This document shows, piece after piece, positions 32,842 through 41,685 of a stretch of 64,000 bases of DNA. The DNA is from DATKSS01 sp035533335 (GTDB taxonomy: Bacteria; Chloroflexota; Dormibacteria; Dormibacterales; Dormibacteraceae): positions 1 to 64,000 of the forward strand of contig DATLUC010000122.1 in the NCBI GenBank assembly GCA_035533335.1, in the 5' to 3' direction. The stretch's first letter is position 1, and each line of letters starts with the position of its first letter. The position numbers and the translations under genes are program-made. The notes below the pieces were generated by a model, which was not told the origin of the DNA, searched no databases, and saw only the letters and a list, made by a program, of their open reading frames with translations.

Positions 32842-33498
32842 CTACTGACTCAACGGTGCGAGCTGTATTTGCTGCGCCAGCGCGTACGCGGTCGGTTGAT
32901 CGCTGTCGCTCTCGACGAATACACGGCCGATGACGAGCACGGAATTGTTTGGCGAAGAAATCTGCGTCATGCCTTTCGGTACGGTTCCCTTCCAGCCGGG
33001 CCCGTTGAGAAGATAGTCACCGGCCTTGGTTCCCGTCGTACGTTTGCCGACGTAGGCGAAGTTGGCGCTATTTGACGGATCAGTGAACTGCACGCTGTAA
33101 TACCGTCCGGCCATATCTGGCGCGTGCAGGACTTGCGGCCCATTCCTCAAGTCGAGCCAGCCGGCAACGTAGAGCACGTCGTCGGTCCCGGTTCCCAGCA
33201 GGCTCGCGTTCGACGCCGACGAGGAAGAGATGTTGGGCTCGGCGTAAAGCGTGTTGACGGGGATCGGGGCGCCGCCGAAACCGCCCTTGACAATCGCCCT
33301 TTTGAAACCCATGACCGTGATGCGCGGCCAAAAGTAAATGAAAGCCGGCGTGCCAGCCGCCCACACGATGACCGCCGCTACGGCGAGTGTAATGACCTCG
33401 CTCCACCCGCGAGATATCCGCTGATAGATGACCCACACGTAAAGCGCCAGTATCGCGCCTGTAATGGGATATCCGTATTTCAAAATAAGCCGGTTCAT
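32842..33498 (-). CDS. DUF1254-type domain membrane-anchored protein
   Basis: 218 residues from the ATG at 33498, with two N-terminal helices (about 8-27 and 34-55). The rest matches the DUF1254 region: FKRAIVKGGFGGAPIPVNTL, DVLYVAGWLDLRNGPQVLHA, AGRYYSVQFTDPSNSANFAYVG and LNGPGWKGTVPKGM. In many bacteria DUF1254 and DUF1214 are joined in one protein; here they are two genes separated by one base. The role of the family is not established. Confidence 0.78.
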   Translation of the reverse strand: MNRLILKYGYPITGAILALYVWVIYQRISRGWSEVITLAVAAVIVWAAGTPAFIYFWPRITVMGFKRAIVKGGFGGAPIPVNTLYAEPNISSSSASNASLLGTGTDDVLYVAGWLDLRNGPQVLHAPDMAGRYYSVQFTDPSNSANFAYVGKRTTGTKAGDYLLNGPGWKGTVPKGMTQISSPNNSVLVIGRVFVESDSDQPTAYALAQQIQLAPLSQ

Positions 33499-33499
33499 C

Positions 33500-34102
33500 T
33501 CACTGCGCCTTAACGACTTGCGGCACGCGGTAGGTGCCATTGAGAATGGCCGCGCCGGGCAGATACGCGCGGAGCATCAGCTTGAAGTTGCCGGACGGGG
33601 TCGGCAGCCAGTTGTGCTCGTGCCCGGTCGGAGCCTGTTGCTGAAAATAAACATCGATTGAACCGTCGGCGTTCTTGGCGAGATTCGAACGATCGTCAAA
33701 GCTAGAGCGATTGATCTCATTGTTGACCATATATCCGACGATATCGGTCACGGTCAGCGACCAGAATGCGTCATTCGGCGGGAGTTGCCCGGCCGGAAAA
33801 TTCAGGACATATTCATGCTGGCCGGTGAGCGTTCGCCCAGAGCCATCCCTGGTGGTCGTCCAGTACGCAGCCTCTTCAAACACGTTGACAACGGGCAATG
33901 CTTTCGCGCAGGCGGCCCGCACGAGGATCCCGTTGCTGGGCTGGCCGCATTTGCGGATGCTGCTCCAGCCGTTGACGGTCGTTGTTATGGACCTGACCAC
34001 GACGTTCAAGATGAGAATCGCCGTTAAGAACGCCAGGGTGGCGCCGATGATTATCCCCTGCACGACACCGGAGCCTGAGACCCACGACAGGACACTTGCC
34101 AC
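33500..34102 (-). CDS. DUF1214-domain membrane-anchored protein
   Basis: 200 residues with one N-terminal helix (about 14-35). The C-terminal part carries the DUF1214 motifs: EYVLNFPAGQLPPNDAFWSLT, DIVGYMVNNEINRSSFDDR and the end WLPTPSGNFKLMLRAYLPG. It is the upstream partner of the DUF1254 gene, and both proteins would face outward. The start lies about 60 bp from repeat copy 2. Confidence 0.8.
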   Translation of the reverse strand: MASVLSWVSGSGVVQGIIIGATLAFLTAILILNVVVRSITTTVNGWSSIRKCGQPSNGILVRAACAKALPVVNVFEEAAYWTTTRDGSGRTLTGQHEYVLNFPAGQLPPNDAFWSLTVTDIVGYMVNNEINRSSFDDRSNLAKNADGSIDVYFQQQAPTGHEHNWLPTPSGNFKLMLRAYLPGAAILNGTYRVPQVVKAQ

Positions 34103-34164
34103 GTCCGCACGGTAACACTCGACATCTTGACTGTCGCTTCAGGACGTGCAGATTCATTGGCCAG

Positions 34165-34335
34165 GTTCTACCCTTCAGAGCACGCTGGCGTAGCTCAATT
34201 GGCAGAGCAGCTGTTTTGTAAACAGGTGGTCTGTCTCTGAGAGCGAAATCGGCCAAAAAGGCCTTATGACCAGCTGTTTAAAAACAACTGAACATCGCTT
34301 TTGGACGATGCGAACCGAAGCTTACTACAAGCTCT
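34165..34335 (+). repeat. tRNA-half repeat, copy 2
   Basis: Leader GTTC.TACCCTTCAGAG; tRNA-Thr-like nt 1-43 from 34184 (acceptor GCTGGCG, complete D-arm, anticodon arm with TGT). A middle part then has a GGCC-AAAAA-GGCC hairpin (34250-34263) and GACCAGCTGTTT (34268) with a near-palindrome. A tail GATGCGAACCGAAGC is shared with copies 5 and 6. No T-arm or 3' acceptor strand follows, so it is not a tRNA gene. Confidence 0.85.
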
Positions 34336-34546
34336 GAATGCGCCGAGCCGCGCCGAGGCTCGTCGATGTAGGCGACGGGATTCTCCATGTGCTCATCCCA
34401 GGTTCTGATGTGATGGCCGCATCCGCGTACGCCCTCGCCTTTCGGTAGGTGTTAGTGACAAATGCTAGTGGCGAAGTTCTCTATAAGATCGGACCAAGTT
34501 CAGCAGGCCTCACACGGGAGTCAACAATCACCCCGATCGGACACCA
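34336..34546. other. Intergenic, no gene seen
   Basis: About 210 bp between repeat copy 2 and the left end of the insertion sequence. I see no coding frame or RNA. Confidence 0.5.
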
Positions 34547-34550
34547 CTAG

Positions 34551-36177
34551 GAGTCCGTGTGACTAACGGTTTTGGCGACGTCTGGGCAGTCATGAAGCCG
34601 AACTGATCCGATCCGGACCATCGAGTCGGCGCAGACGACGTGAGTGCGCACCGTGAAGTCGCCGGGGACACATACGATCACGCTGTAGCGACCCATCCCA
34701 GGCCCCCACCGGAGCCCTGCAGCCGCCCGCTGTCGTGCAGGCGGCGCAGGTTGTAGGCGAGAGCAACGAGGTCAAATTCGGCGGGCACCTTTTCGAGTCC
34801 TCGGAGCAAGAACTGACGGAAGCCGAGGGCCTGTTTGATGATGCCGAAGACCGGTTCCACGACGTGCTTGCGGCGGGCGTAGGCCTGGCGCCCCCTCTTC
34901 GTGCGTGTCTTGCGACGCATCCGTTCGCGCAGTCCGGCCGCTTTCGGTATGCGGCCTCGCGGCGCCGGTTGGTTGCGGCTGTGCTTGTCCTTGTCGACGG
35001 CGACGTAAGCGTCGATCGGCAGCTTGTCGAGCAGGTAGAGATTGGTCTCCCCGGCGTAGCCGGCGTCGGCCGTGATCTGCTTCGGTATCGCGCCTGTGTT
35101 CCGCTCTGTCTCCACCAGCATCTTGAGCAGGTGCGGGTTGTCTGCCGCCTGGTTGCTGACGTCGGTCGCGACCACGATGTGGTGCTCGGTGTCGTCCACC
35201 ACCAGCTGGCAGTTGTAAGCCTGGACGAAGGCCTTGTCGGAGTTGAGCATGATCCGCGAGTCGGGGTCGGTGAAGTTGTGCTGGTCTTTGTCTTCGGGCT
35301 CCGCCTCACCCTTCGCCTTGGCCCGCTTCTCAATCGCTGCTTTCGCCTCCCGCAGCTTCCGGAGTCGCGTCTCCGCCCGCTGCAGCTCTTCCGGCAACTC
35401 ATCTCCGCGACGGTCCTGGCCGAACTCAGCGTCCTCGGCTTGGTCGATCTCCTCCGCCCGCTGCAGCCAGCCCTCGACGATCTTCTCGTACTCCGACTCC
35501 CGCTCCCGCACCCGGCCGTAGCTCATCGCCTTGTGCTTGCTCGCGTTGGCCTTGATCTTGGTCCCGTCCAGGGCCACGTGGCCGAGCTTGACCAGCCCCG
35601 CTTCCTGACAGACCTCGAGCACCTGCCCGAACAGATCCTTCACCGTCCCCAGATGTCGGCGCCGGAACTCGCTGATGGTCCAGTGGTCGGGTTGCTGGTC
35701 GGCGGTCAGATAGCGACAGGGCACCAGCTCCTGAGCCGCCCGCTCCATCCGTCGTGAGCTGAAGATGCCGACCGCGTAGCCGTAGAGCAGCAGCTTCAAG
35801 AGCAGCTTGGGGTGGTATGGCGGCGCCCCGCGCGACTCTTTATACGAGGCGTAGATCAAGCTCAGGTCGAGCGTGTGCTCGACTAGGTCGTCCACCAGTC
35901 GAGCCAGATGTCCCGCCGGCAGCCAACTCGCCAAGTCGGGGGGCAGCAACAGGATCTGCTTGGGGTCGTAGGCCCGGAACACTTTCTGCGCACCGACCGC
36001 CTCCCCAGACTCCGCCCGTTCGGGCGGCGTCTTCGCTTTCGGCAGCCGCGTCGGGATCGTCAACTGCTTCGATGGGCGCGGCGTGCTCATGGGCTCTTAC
36101 CTCAACGTGGGCTGGATCGATGCTGGACGACGCCTGCTTATTGTCTCAGGCTTTCGTCCGATTACCCACACAGACTC
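34551..36177 (-). mobile_element. IS1182-type insertion sequence, apparently complete
   Basis: The transposase gene is flanked by imperfect terminal inverted repeats: GAGTCCGTGTGACTAACGG at the left and GAGTCTGTGTGGGTAATCGG read inward from the right. Both ends are bordered by CTAG (34547-34550 and 36178-36181), which fits a 4-bp palindromic target duplication. The right end cuts into the sequence downstream of the GNAT gene. Length about 1.63 kb. Confidence 0.8.
34678..36090 (-). CDS. IS1182-family transposase
   Basis: 470 residues. The N-terminal DUF772-type region (LLPPDLASWLPAGHLARLVDDL, YHPKLLLKLLLYGYAVGIFSS) is followed by a DDE core: VALDGTKIKANASKH with the first Asp, ITADAGYAGETN with the second, and RRKHVVEPVFGIIKQALGFRQ with the catalytic Glu. 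The insertion between the first and second Asp is a charged coiled coil (about 195-260), as usual for the family. The gene is intact and could be active. Confidence 0.92.
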   Translation of the reverse strand: MSTPRPSKQLTIPTRLPKAKTPPERAESGEAVGAQKVFRAYDPKQILLLPPDLASWLPAGHLARLVDDLVEHTLDLSLIYASYKESRGAPPYHPKLLLKLLLYGYAVGIFSSRRMERAAQELVPCRYLTADQQPDHWTISEFRRRHLGTVKDLFGQVLEVCQEAGLVKLGHVALDGTKIKANASKHKAMSYGRVRERESEYEKIVEGWLQRAEEIDQAEDAEFGQDRRGDELPEELQRAETRLRKLREAKAAIEKRAKAKGEAEPEDKDQHNFTDPDSRIMLNSDKAFVQAYNCQLVVDDTEHHIVVATDVSNQAADNPHLLKMLVETERNTGAIPKQITADAGYAGETNLYLLDKLPIDAYVAVDKDKHSRNQPAPRGRIPKAAGLRERMRRKTRTKRGRQAYARRKHVVEPVFGIIKQALGFRQFLLRGLEKVPAEFDLVALAYNLRRLHDSGRLQGSGGGLGWVATA

Positions 36178-36248
36178 CTAGCTGTTGACAGATGGATGCC
36201 GGATTATCCGTATGCCCTGGCCATTTCCATTTGTCTTTTGAGGCGCCA

Positions 36249-36643
36249 TTAGCCATTTTCCTGCTGGTAGATACGGTATCCCGGCTTGAGCGGTGCGGTA
36301 AGGCGTCGTAGAAACTCGTCGACTCCTCTTCGGAAAGGAGGTCGATCCTCTCCAGGCGGGAACGGGCAAAAAGCTCTTCAATCAGCCATCTCGCGATTCC
36401 TTGTCGGCGCGCGTCCGGTGCGACAATCAGCAGTCCGAGGTACGCCATGACGTGTCCGTCCGACAGCAGCTCGCCTGCTCCGATGACCTTGTCGCCTTCG
36501 AGCGCTACAGCCGCGATAACTCGTGGAGCCGAAAATGCCGCGGCCACTTTGTCGGCAGTCCACGACTTCCATCCTTCCGCCACGCACAGATGCGCAATGG
36601 CCTCGGCATGTTCTGGTTCGAAGGCCGCGACTACAGGCGCCAC
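36249..36643 (-). CDS. GNAT acetyltransferase with apparent frameshift near its end
   Basis: From a GTG at 36643: IAHLCVAEGWKSWTADKV, GAGELLSDGHVMAYLGLLIVA and the acetyl-CoA loop DARRQGIARWLIEELFARS. After SFYDALPH the uninterrupted frame runs on to 36146 with unlikely sequence. The neighbouring frame gives PLKPGYRIYQQENG and a TAA at 36249, the exact ending expected for this GNAT group. One base missing near 36293-36296 would restore a protein of about 131 residues. Confidence 0.7.
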
Positions 36644-36655
36644 CCTCGGAGTGTC

Positions 36656-36787
36656 TCACAGCCGGTCCGGCCACAACGCAGTGCAATCTTGCTTCGCATT
36701 TCCCAGACATCGCGGGAAGAAAACAACGATGGCGATGCAGCCACCGAACAGTACGAGAGAACCGATGACCGCGATCTGATCGACCAT
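36656..36787 (-). CDS. Possible 43-residue single-helix membrane peptide
   Basis: A short frame from ATG 36787 gives MVDQIAVIGSLVLFGGCIAI, then VVFFPRCLGN: one hydrophobic helix with a charged tail. It ends 12 bp before the GNAT start on the same strand, as a small upstream gene would. No homologue is recognised. Confidence 0.4.
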   Translation of the reverse strand: MVDQIAVIGSLVLFGGCIAIVVFFPRCLGNAKQDCTALWPDRL

Positions 36788-36862
36788 GCGCTGAACCTAC
36801 TGAATCGGCCGGCGAAGCTGTGCCCAGGCCAGGGCACGGCACCGTCGGCGCTCCCATAGTCG

Positions 36863-37231
36863 TCACCTCGCAGAAGCGGTGGACGCCGAACTCTTGGACC
36901 TAACTGTCTCGGTGACCTTCCCGTCGCCCAGCAAGGTGACCACTTCGTCGGGAAAGATGGCGCGCACCTCGATCTGACCGCCGAGCGCCGCGATGTACTT
37001 GCTCAGAGTGGATAGAAAGATGTCCTGGGTACGCTCGATCTGCGACACGTTCGCCTGGCTGACATCCCACGCCTCAGCGATCTGCCGCTGGGTAGCGCCG
37101 CGTGCTTTACGCATGGCCGTGAGCCCCAGGATGGTGCGGACGAACTGGCGCTCCCGATCGAGTCGTGCCCGGCGCTCAGGAGTCGCCTCGACTTGCCGCT
37201 TCAGGTTTGTGAAGCTCTTTCGTCCACTCAT
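36863..37231 (-). CDS. XRE-family antitoxin (HigA-like)
   Basis: 122 residues from the ATG at 37231. The helix-turn-helix is RGATQRQIAEAWDVSQANVSQIERTQD (about 55-80), followed by STLSKYIAALGGQIEVRAIFPD, the usual strand after the HTH in HigA-type antitoxins. The start overlaps the toxin stop by 4 bp (ATGA). It probably represses the shared promoter through the dyad at 37593-37626. Confidence 0.85.
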   Translation of the reverse strand: MSGRKSFTNLKRQVEATPERRARLDRERQFVRTILGLTAMRKARGATQRQIAEAWDVSQANVSQIERTQDIFLSTLSKYIAALGGQIEVRAIFPDEVVTLLGDGKVTETVRSKSSASTASAR

Positions 37232-37584
37232 TCTCTTGCTCCTTCTTTCTCGATCGCCCGAAGATGCTCGTCGTAGAGCCTGTCCGCGATCGGGATCATT
37301 TCTTCGTACCAGGACTCCCATTGCCCGGTTTTGTCGCCCCCGATCAGCAGGATCGCGGTGCGCCGGGGATCGAACGCGAACATCACCCGGATATGGCCAC
37401 CTCGAGGGCGCAGATCCTTCATGTTTGCGTGTCGTGACGCTTGGATCACATCCACAAAGGGCCTGCTCAGAGCGGGACCCCGTTCCTCCAGCGCCTCGAC
37501 AGCAGCGGTCACGGCTTCCTGCTCTTGCTCTGAGAGCGTGAACCACCAGTCCTCGAACTGGTCGGTGTACTCGACTTTCCACAT
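37228..37584 (-). CDS. RelE/HigB-family toxin (phage-derived Gp49-like)
   Basis: 118 residues: WKVEYTDQFEDWWFTLSEQEQ, VEALEERGPALSRPFVDVIQ, KDLRPRGGHIRVMFAFDPRR and AILLIGGDKTGQWESWYEEMI. These match the HigB/RelE ribosome-dependent mRNA-cleaving toxin group, with basic residues in the expected strands. As in higBA systems, the toxin gene comes first and the XRE antitoxin second. Confidence 0.87.
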   Translation of the reverse strand: MWKVEYTDQFEDWWFTLSEQEQEAVTAAVEALEERGPALSRPFVDVIQASRHANMKDLRPRGGHIRVMFAFDPRRTAILLIGGDKTGQWESWYEEMIPIADRLYDEHLRAIEKEGARE

Positions 37585-37592
37585 ACCCGCTT

Positions 37593-37630
37593 CATAACCT
37601 CTATCTTATATAAGTTGACGGTTATGTCAA
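37593..37630 (-). promoter_or_regulatory. Promoter and operator of the HigBA-type pair
   Basis: Arms CATAACC (37593-37599) and GGTTATG (37620-37626) enclose a second palindrome CTTATATAAG (37605-37614). On the minus strand TTGACA (37630-37625) and an AT-rich -10 region (TATAAGATA) lie about 17 bp apart, so the dyad covers the promoter, as expected for antitoxin autoregulation. Confidence 0.7.
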
Positions 37631-37710
37631 GAGGCTCTCAGGGCAACGACCCAGAAGCAGGCCATTGAAATCCGCGAGTCTCTTGGAGCGGATCCTCTCG
37701 ATGCGATTTG

Positions 37711-37744
37711 CGTGACCACCTGTATTTCAAAACGACCAGCTGTT
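37711..37744 (+). repeat. Repeat-family fragment
   Basis: GACCACCTGT followed after about 10 nt by GACCAGCTGTT. The same pair occurs at 54549-54578 upstream of copy 5. GACCAGCTGTT is also a constant part of each full repeat. The rest of 37627-37871 holds no gene I can see. Confidence 0.55.
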
Positions 37745-37871
37745 TCGGGGCATATTGCCTCCTGCTTTGCGCCCGATCGGCTGATGCGTTCGGACCCTTG
37801 GAGGACTCCGATACCAGCCCTGACCAGGCTCGCCGTGAATTCAGATTAGGGGCGCCGACCCTATCGGAAAA

Positions 37872-38030
37872 GTTCCTTTACCCTTCAGAGGACGCCGGCG
37901 TAGCTCAATTGGCAGAGCAGCTGTTTTGTAAACAGGTGGGCTGCCGCTGAGATCGAAATCGACCCAAGAAGGCCCTGTGACCAGCTGTTTAAAGACAACT
38001 GAACAGCAACTTTTGCCGCTACGAAAGGAT
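37872..38030 (+). repeat. tRNA-half repeat, copy 3
   Basis: Leader GTTCCTTTACCCTTCAGAGG, tRNA-Thr-like part from 37894 (acceptor GCCGGCG), then the middle segment. GACCAGCTGTTT is at 37979 with its near-palindromic partner. It ends about 95 bp before the TTG of the GH94 gene and points toward it. Confidence 0.85.
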
Positions 38031-38124
38031 AACCTCCCTGCATGGATCGACTTGCGCACTTTCGATCCTAGGGTGGGCGTGCGGCGTACGCGATTTCCTT
38101 GGCGATACGCGAGGTTGGCATAGT

Positions 38125-41100
38125 TTGACGGCCACCACCGGGCAGAACGACCGGCACCCTGCCGCAGGCCTCAGCAGCCCTTCTGGGATCAGAGCGCAGT
38201 TCACGACAAGCGGAGCCCTGCGCCGGCTGGAAGTGGCTGGTCGGAGCATCCTGATGTACCCGGCCGACGACCTCGAGGCAGGACCGGCAAACCTCTATCT
38301 GCGGCTCAAGGGCCCGGTCGTCGAGACCATACCGATGCTCGGACCGCAGGCGGGCGGCAGCCTGCAATGGACCGCAGCAGGTCCCGTAGTGACAGGCCTA
38401 TGGCGCGATCTGGAGTACCGGGTGACTTTTTGTCTGGCCGCCGCCGTGACGGCCTGGTTCTGGCACGTCGAGGTGACCAACCGCGGACCTGATGCCAGAG
38501 ACGTCGACATCCTTCACACGCAAGACGTCGCCCTCGCTCCGTACGTCGCGGTGCGGACGAACGAGTACTACGTAAGCCAGTATCTCGACCTCACCCCGGT
38601 GCAAACGCAAGTGGTTGGGATGGCGGTCGCGGTGCGGCAGAACATGCCAGGTCCCGCCGCCCCCTGGGTGCTCCTAGGCTGCCTGCGTGAGGGGGTCGGC
38701 TGGGGAACGGACGCCCTCCAGCTCGGACGTGCGCACTGGGCGGGGGATCCGCCTCCGGGCCTACTCGCCGACCGGCTGCCCAACACCCGCCTGCAGCACG
38801 AGCACACCCTCGTCCTGTTGCAGGATCGGAGCACCCGGCTGCGCCCGGGCGAGCGGCTGACGTCCGGCTTCTTCGGGATCTTCAAAGCCAACCATCCGAG
38901 CGCGACGTCCGCCGCCGACGCTGTCGAGGCCGCCGAGGCTCAGCGTCAGCCCGAAGCCCGACCGCCAGAGCCTGCGGGAGCCGATGGTGCGGTTTCGGTG
39001 GTGGGGTCGCTGTTCTCATCCTCTCCAGTCCTCCACTGCCGCGACCTCACCGACGGCGAGATCGGAGCCCTGGTGGGTCCCGGTCAGCGCCACGCGGAGC
39101 GCGATGGCCGGGACCTGCTCAGTTTCTTCACCGACGACGGCACTCACGTCGTGCTGCAGACGAAGGAGCGTGCGGTGCTGCGGCCTCACGGGCACATCCT
39201 GCGCACGGGGAACGGCCTGGTGCCGGATGAGGGCAGCTTGACCTCTACGCCATGGATGGCTGGTGTCTTCCACTCGCAGGTCACCCAGGGGCACGTGAGC
39301 CTCAACCGGATGCTGTCCACGAGACGGGGCTACGTCGGGCTGCGGCGCGCCTACGGGCTGCGGGTGTTCGTGGAGGCGACTGCAGCGCCCGGGGGCTGGG
39401 TCCTGCTCGACGCGCCGAGCGCATGGGCGGTCGCCCTGGATTCCTGCCGGTGGTGGTACCGGCATGCTCAGGGGTTGATCGAGGTGGTCGTCACCGCACC
39501 CGCGGCGAACCACGAGCTCACCCTCCAGGTTCGGGTGCGGGAGGGTGCCTCGTGCCGCCTCCTCGTCTGCGTCAATGTGGCACTCGGCGATGACGACGGC
39601 CAGGACCCTGACCCTCCCCCCCTATCAATCGACGCAAGCGGTGTCACGGTCCGACCTCCGACGGGCTCGGCGACCGCGAGTCGCTTTCCAAGCGGCAACT
39701 TCCGGCTCTCCTGGCGAGCGGGTGCCGTTGAGCAGGTGCAGCGCGACGAGGCCCTGTTTTTGGACGGGCGATCGCGCAACCTGCCTTGGCTGACAATGCG
39801 GACTCCTCCGACCGATGACCTGAAGCTCACGCTGACCGCCCATCTGGTGCCGGACGCTGATTGCGCTGCCCAGGCTCTCGGCGAGCCGGCTTGGTCCGAG
39901 TTCTGGCCTGCGCTGGGCGGATCGTTACGGCTGGTCCCGCCGTCGGGCTCGCCGCTAGCTGAGGAGATCGAGCGGCTGGATGCCGTCCTACCCTGGTTCG
40001 CCCACAACGCGCTCGTGCACTACCTGTCCCCCCGCGGCCTAGAGCAGTACACGGGCGGAGGTTGGGGCACCCGTGACGTCTGCCAGGGCCCAGTCGGCCT
40101 GCTTCTCGCCCTCGATCAGATGGCGCCCCTTCGCGACCTGCTCACGCGCTTGTTCCGGGCTCAGAACGAACGGGGCGACTGGCCCCAATGGTTCGAGTTC
40201 TACCCCCGGGAGGTGGCGCCCGGGCAGCGCGACGCCCACGGCGACGTGGTTTTCTGGCCGCTTTTGGCGCTCGGGGAGTACCTCGCAGCCAGCGGTGACC
40301 GTAGTCTCCTGGAGGAGCGCCTCTCCTACGTCGGCGACGACGGCGCAACCGCGGGCGAGCCGGTACTCGAGCACGTGCGCCGGGCGCTGGACCGGATCGC
40401 GGCCGACACCGTCCCGGGCACACCCCTGCCGGCGTATGGCAATGGGGACTGGAACGATTCGCTGCAGCCTGCGGATCCCGCGTTGGCCGCCCGGCTCTGC
40501 TCCACCTGGACCGTGACCCTTCAGATCCACGCGTTGCGCACGCTGGCAGACGCCCTCCGCGCCGTCGGCGCGCCTGATGCCCCCGACGGAGGGACCGCTC
40601 CCACGGCGGCTGCCGCCGAGCACAGGGCCGCGGAGTCCGCCAAGGCGATGCGTGATCTGCTCGTACGCGACGGCGTTCTCGCCGGCTATGGGCTCTTCCG
40701 CGACGACGGCTCGGTCGAGCACCTGGTACACCCCTCCGATCGCCGCACCGGACTGCGCTACGGCCTGTTGCAAGTCATCCACGCCATCTCCGGCGACCTG
40801 CTGTCGCCCGAAGATGCCGAGGCGCACTTGGCGCTTCTGCACGAGCACCTGCTTGGTCCTGACGGCGCCCGATTGTTCGACCGTCCCCCGCGGTACCACG
40901 GCGGTCCGATGGAGGTCTTCCAGCGGGCCGAGGCCGCCACTTTCTTCGGCCGAGAGATCGGGCTCATGTACACACACGCCCACCTGCGCTACGCCGAGGC
41001 GCTCGCCCGTCACGGCGACGCCCAGCGGTTGCTTGGGGCGCTGGCCCTCGCGAACCCCATTGGCATGACCGCGCGGGTGCCGTCCGCGCGGCCCCGCCAG

Positions 41101-41547
41101 TCGAACTGCTACTACTCGTCCTCCGACGCAGTGATCGCCGACCGGTATAAGGCGGCGGAGCAGTACGATCGCGTGCTCCGGGGGGACGTTCCACTCGAGG
41201 GTGGATGGCGGGTGTACTCGTCGGGCCCTGGCATCTTCCTGCGGCTCGTCGTGGAGTGTCTGCTCGGTCTGCGCCGCCGCTCGCACGTTCTAGAGGTCGA
41301 TCCGGTGCTCGCCCCGGACCTCGACGGCCTGCGGGCGCGAGTGCCGGTTGCGGGTGTACAGATGGACGTGATGTTCCGCGTCGGCGCGCGCGGCGTCGGA
41401 CCGGTCGGCGTCAGCCTAAACGGCGTCCCGCTCGAGACCGAGGCGTTGTCAAACCCCTACCGCCCACCCGGCGTCGCGGTCGACATGGCGCAGCTGCGCG
41501 CCCTTTTGCGGACCAAGGGCAACACTCTGGCTGTGGAGGTGTCCTGA
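38125..41547 (+). CDS. GH94 phosphorylase, probable 1,2-beta-oligoglucan phosphorylase
   Basis: 1140 residues, TTG start, no signal peptide and hence cytoplasmic. The length and layout fit 1,2-beta-oligoglucan (sophorooligosaccharide) phosphorylases of GH94, which run about 1080-1120 residues, rather than cellobiose phosphorylase (about 800). N-terminal beta-sandwich domains occupy about 1-560. The (alpha/alpha)6 barrel begins near 610 with WFAHNALVHYLSPRGLEQYT; WGTRDVCQGPVGLLLALDQ holds the catalytic Asp651, and YGNGDWNDSLQPAD is the GH94 NGDWND motif. A C-terminal strand domain closes it. It would release glucose 1-phosphate from imported oligosaccharides and faces the transport operon. Linkage specificity is inferred from size and context. 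Confidence 0.85.
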   Translation: MTATTGQNDRHPAAGLSSPSGIRAQFTTSGALRRLEVAGRSILMYPADDLEAGPANLYLRLKGPVVETIPMLGPQAGGSLQWTAAGPVVTGLWRDLEYRVTFCLAAAVTAWFWHVEVTNRGPDARDVDILHTQDVALAPYVAVRTNEYYVSQYLDLTPVQTQVVGMAVAVRQNMPGPAAPWVLLGCLREGVGWGTDALQLGRAHWAGDPPPGLLADRLPNTRLQHEHTLVLLQDRSTRLRPGERLTSGFFGIFKANHPSATSAADAVEAAEAQRQPEARPPEPAGADGAVSVVGSLFSSSPVLHCRDLTDGEIGALVGPGQRHAERDGRDLLSFFTDDGTHVVLQTKERAVLRPHGHILRTGNGLVPDEGSLTSTPWMAGVFHSQVTQGHVSLNRMLSTRRGYVGLRRAYGLRVFVEATAAPGGWVLLDAPSAWAVALDSCRWWYRHAQGLIEVVVTAPAANHELTLQVRVREGASCRLLVCVNVALGDDDGQDPDPPPLSIDASGVTVRPPTGSATASRFPSGNFRLSWRAGAVEQVQRDEALFLDGRSRNLPWLTMRTPPTDDLKLTLTAHLVPDADCAAQALGEPAWSEFWPALGGSLRLVPPSGSPLAEEIERLDAVLPWFAHNALVHYLSPRGLEQYTGGGWGTRDVCQGPVGLLLALDQMAPLRDLLTRLFRAQNERGDWPQWFEFYPREVAPGQRDAHGDVVFWPLLALGEYLAASGDRSLLEERLSYVGDDGATAGEPVLEHVRRALDRIAADTVPGTPLPAYGNGDWNDSLQPADPALAARLCSTWTVTLQIHALRTLADALRAVGAPDAPDGGTAPTAAAAEHRAAESAKAMRDLLVRDGVLAGYGLFRDDGSVEHLVHPSDRRTGLRYGLLQVIHAISGDLLSPEDAEAHLALLHEHLLGPDGARLFDRPPRYHGGPMEVFQRAEAATFFGREIGLMYTHAHLRYAEALARHGDAQRLLGALALANPIGMTARVPSARPRQSNCYYSSSDAVIADRYKAAEQYDRVLRGDVPLEGGWRVYSSGPGIFLRLVVECLLGLRRRSHVLEVDPVLAPDLDGLRARVPVAGVQMDVMFRVGARGVGPVGVSLNGVPLETEALSNPYRPPGVAVDMAQLRALLRTKGNTLAVEVS

Positions 41548-41629
41548 GACTCAGCTCCGCGATGAGCAGCGGTTCTTGGTCGCGATGGGGACGCTTGGTG
41601 TCGGCCGCCCGCCAACTCGACAAGTCAAT

Positions 41630-41671
41630 CTTGGGGAGTTCGGCAACCCGATTGGAGCCAAACTCCCCAAG
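41630..41671. terminator. Bidirectional terminator-type hairpin between convergent genes
   Basis: CTTGGGGAGTT.GGC and GCC.AACTCCCCAAG form a stem of about 14 pairs around a 12-nt loop, midway between the GH94 stop and the glycoamylase-like stop. There is no long T-run. Confidence 0.65.
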
Positions 41672-41685
41672 CTCTCATCACTGCC

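Noticed and set aside
34735..35757. 340-residue plus-strand frame in the insertion sequence
   Set aside because: Antisense to the intact transposase.
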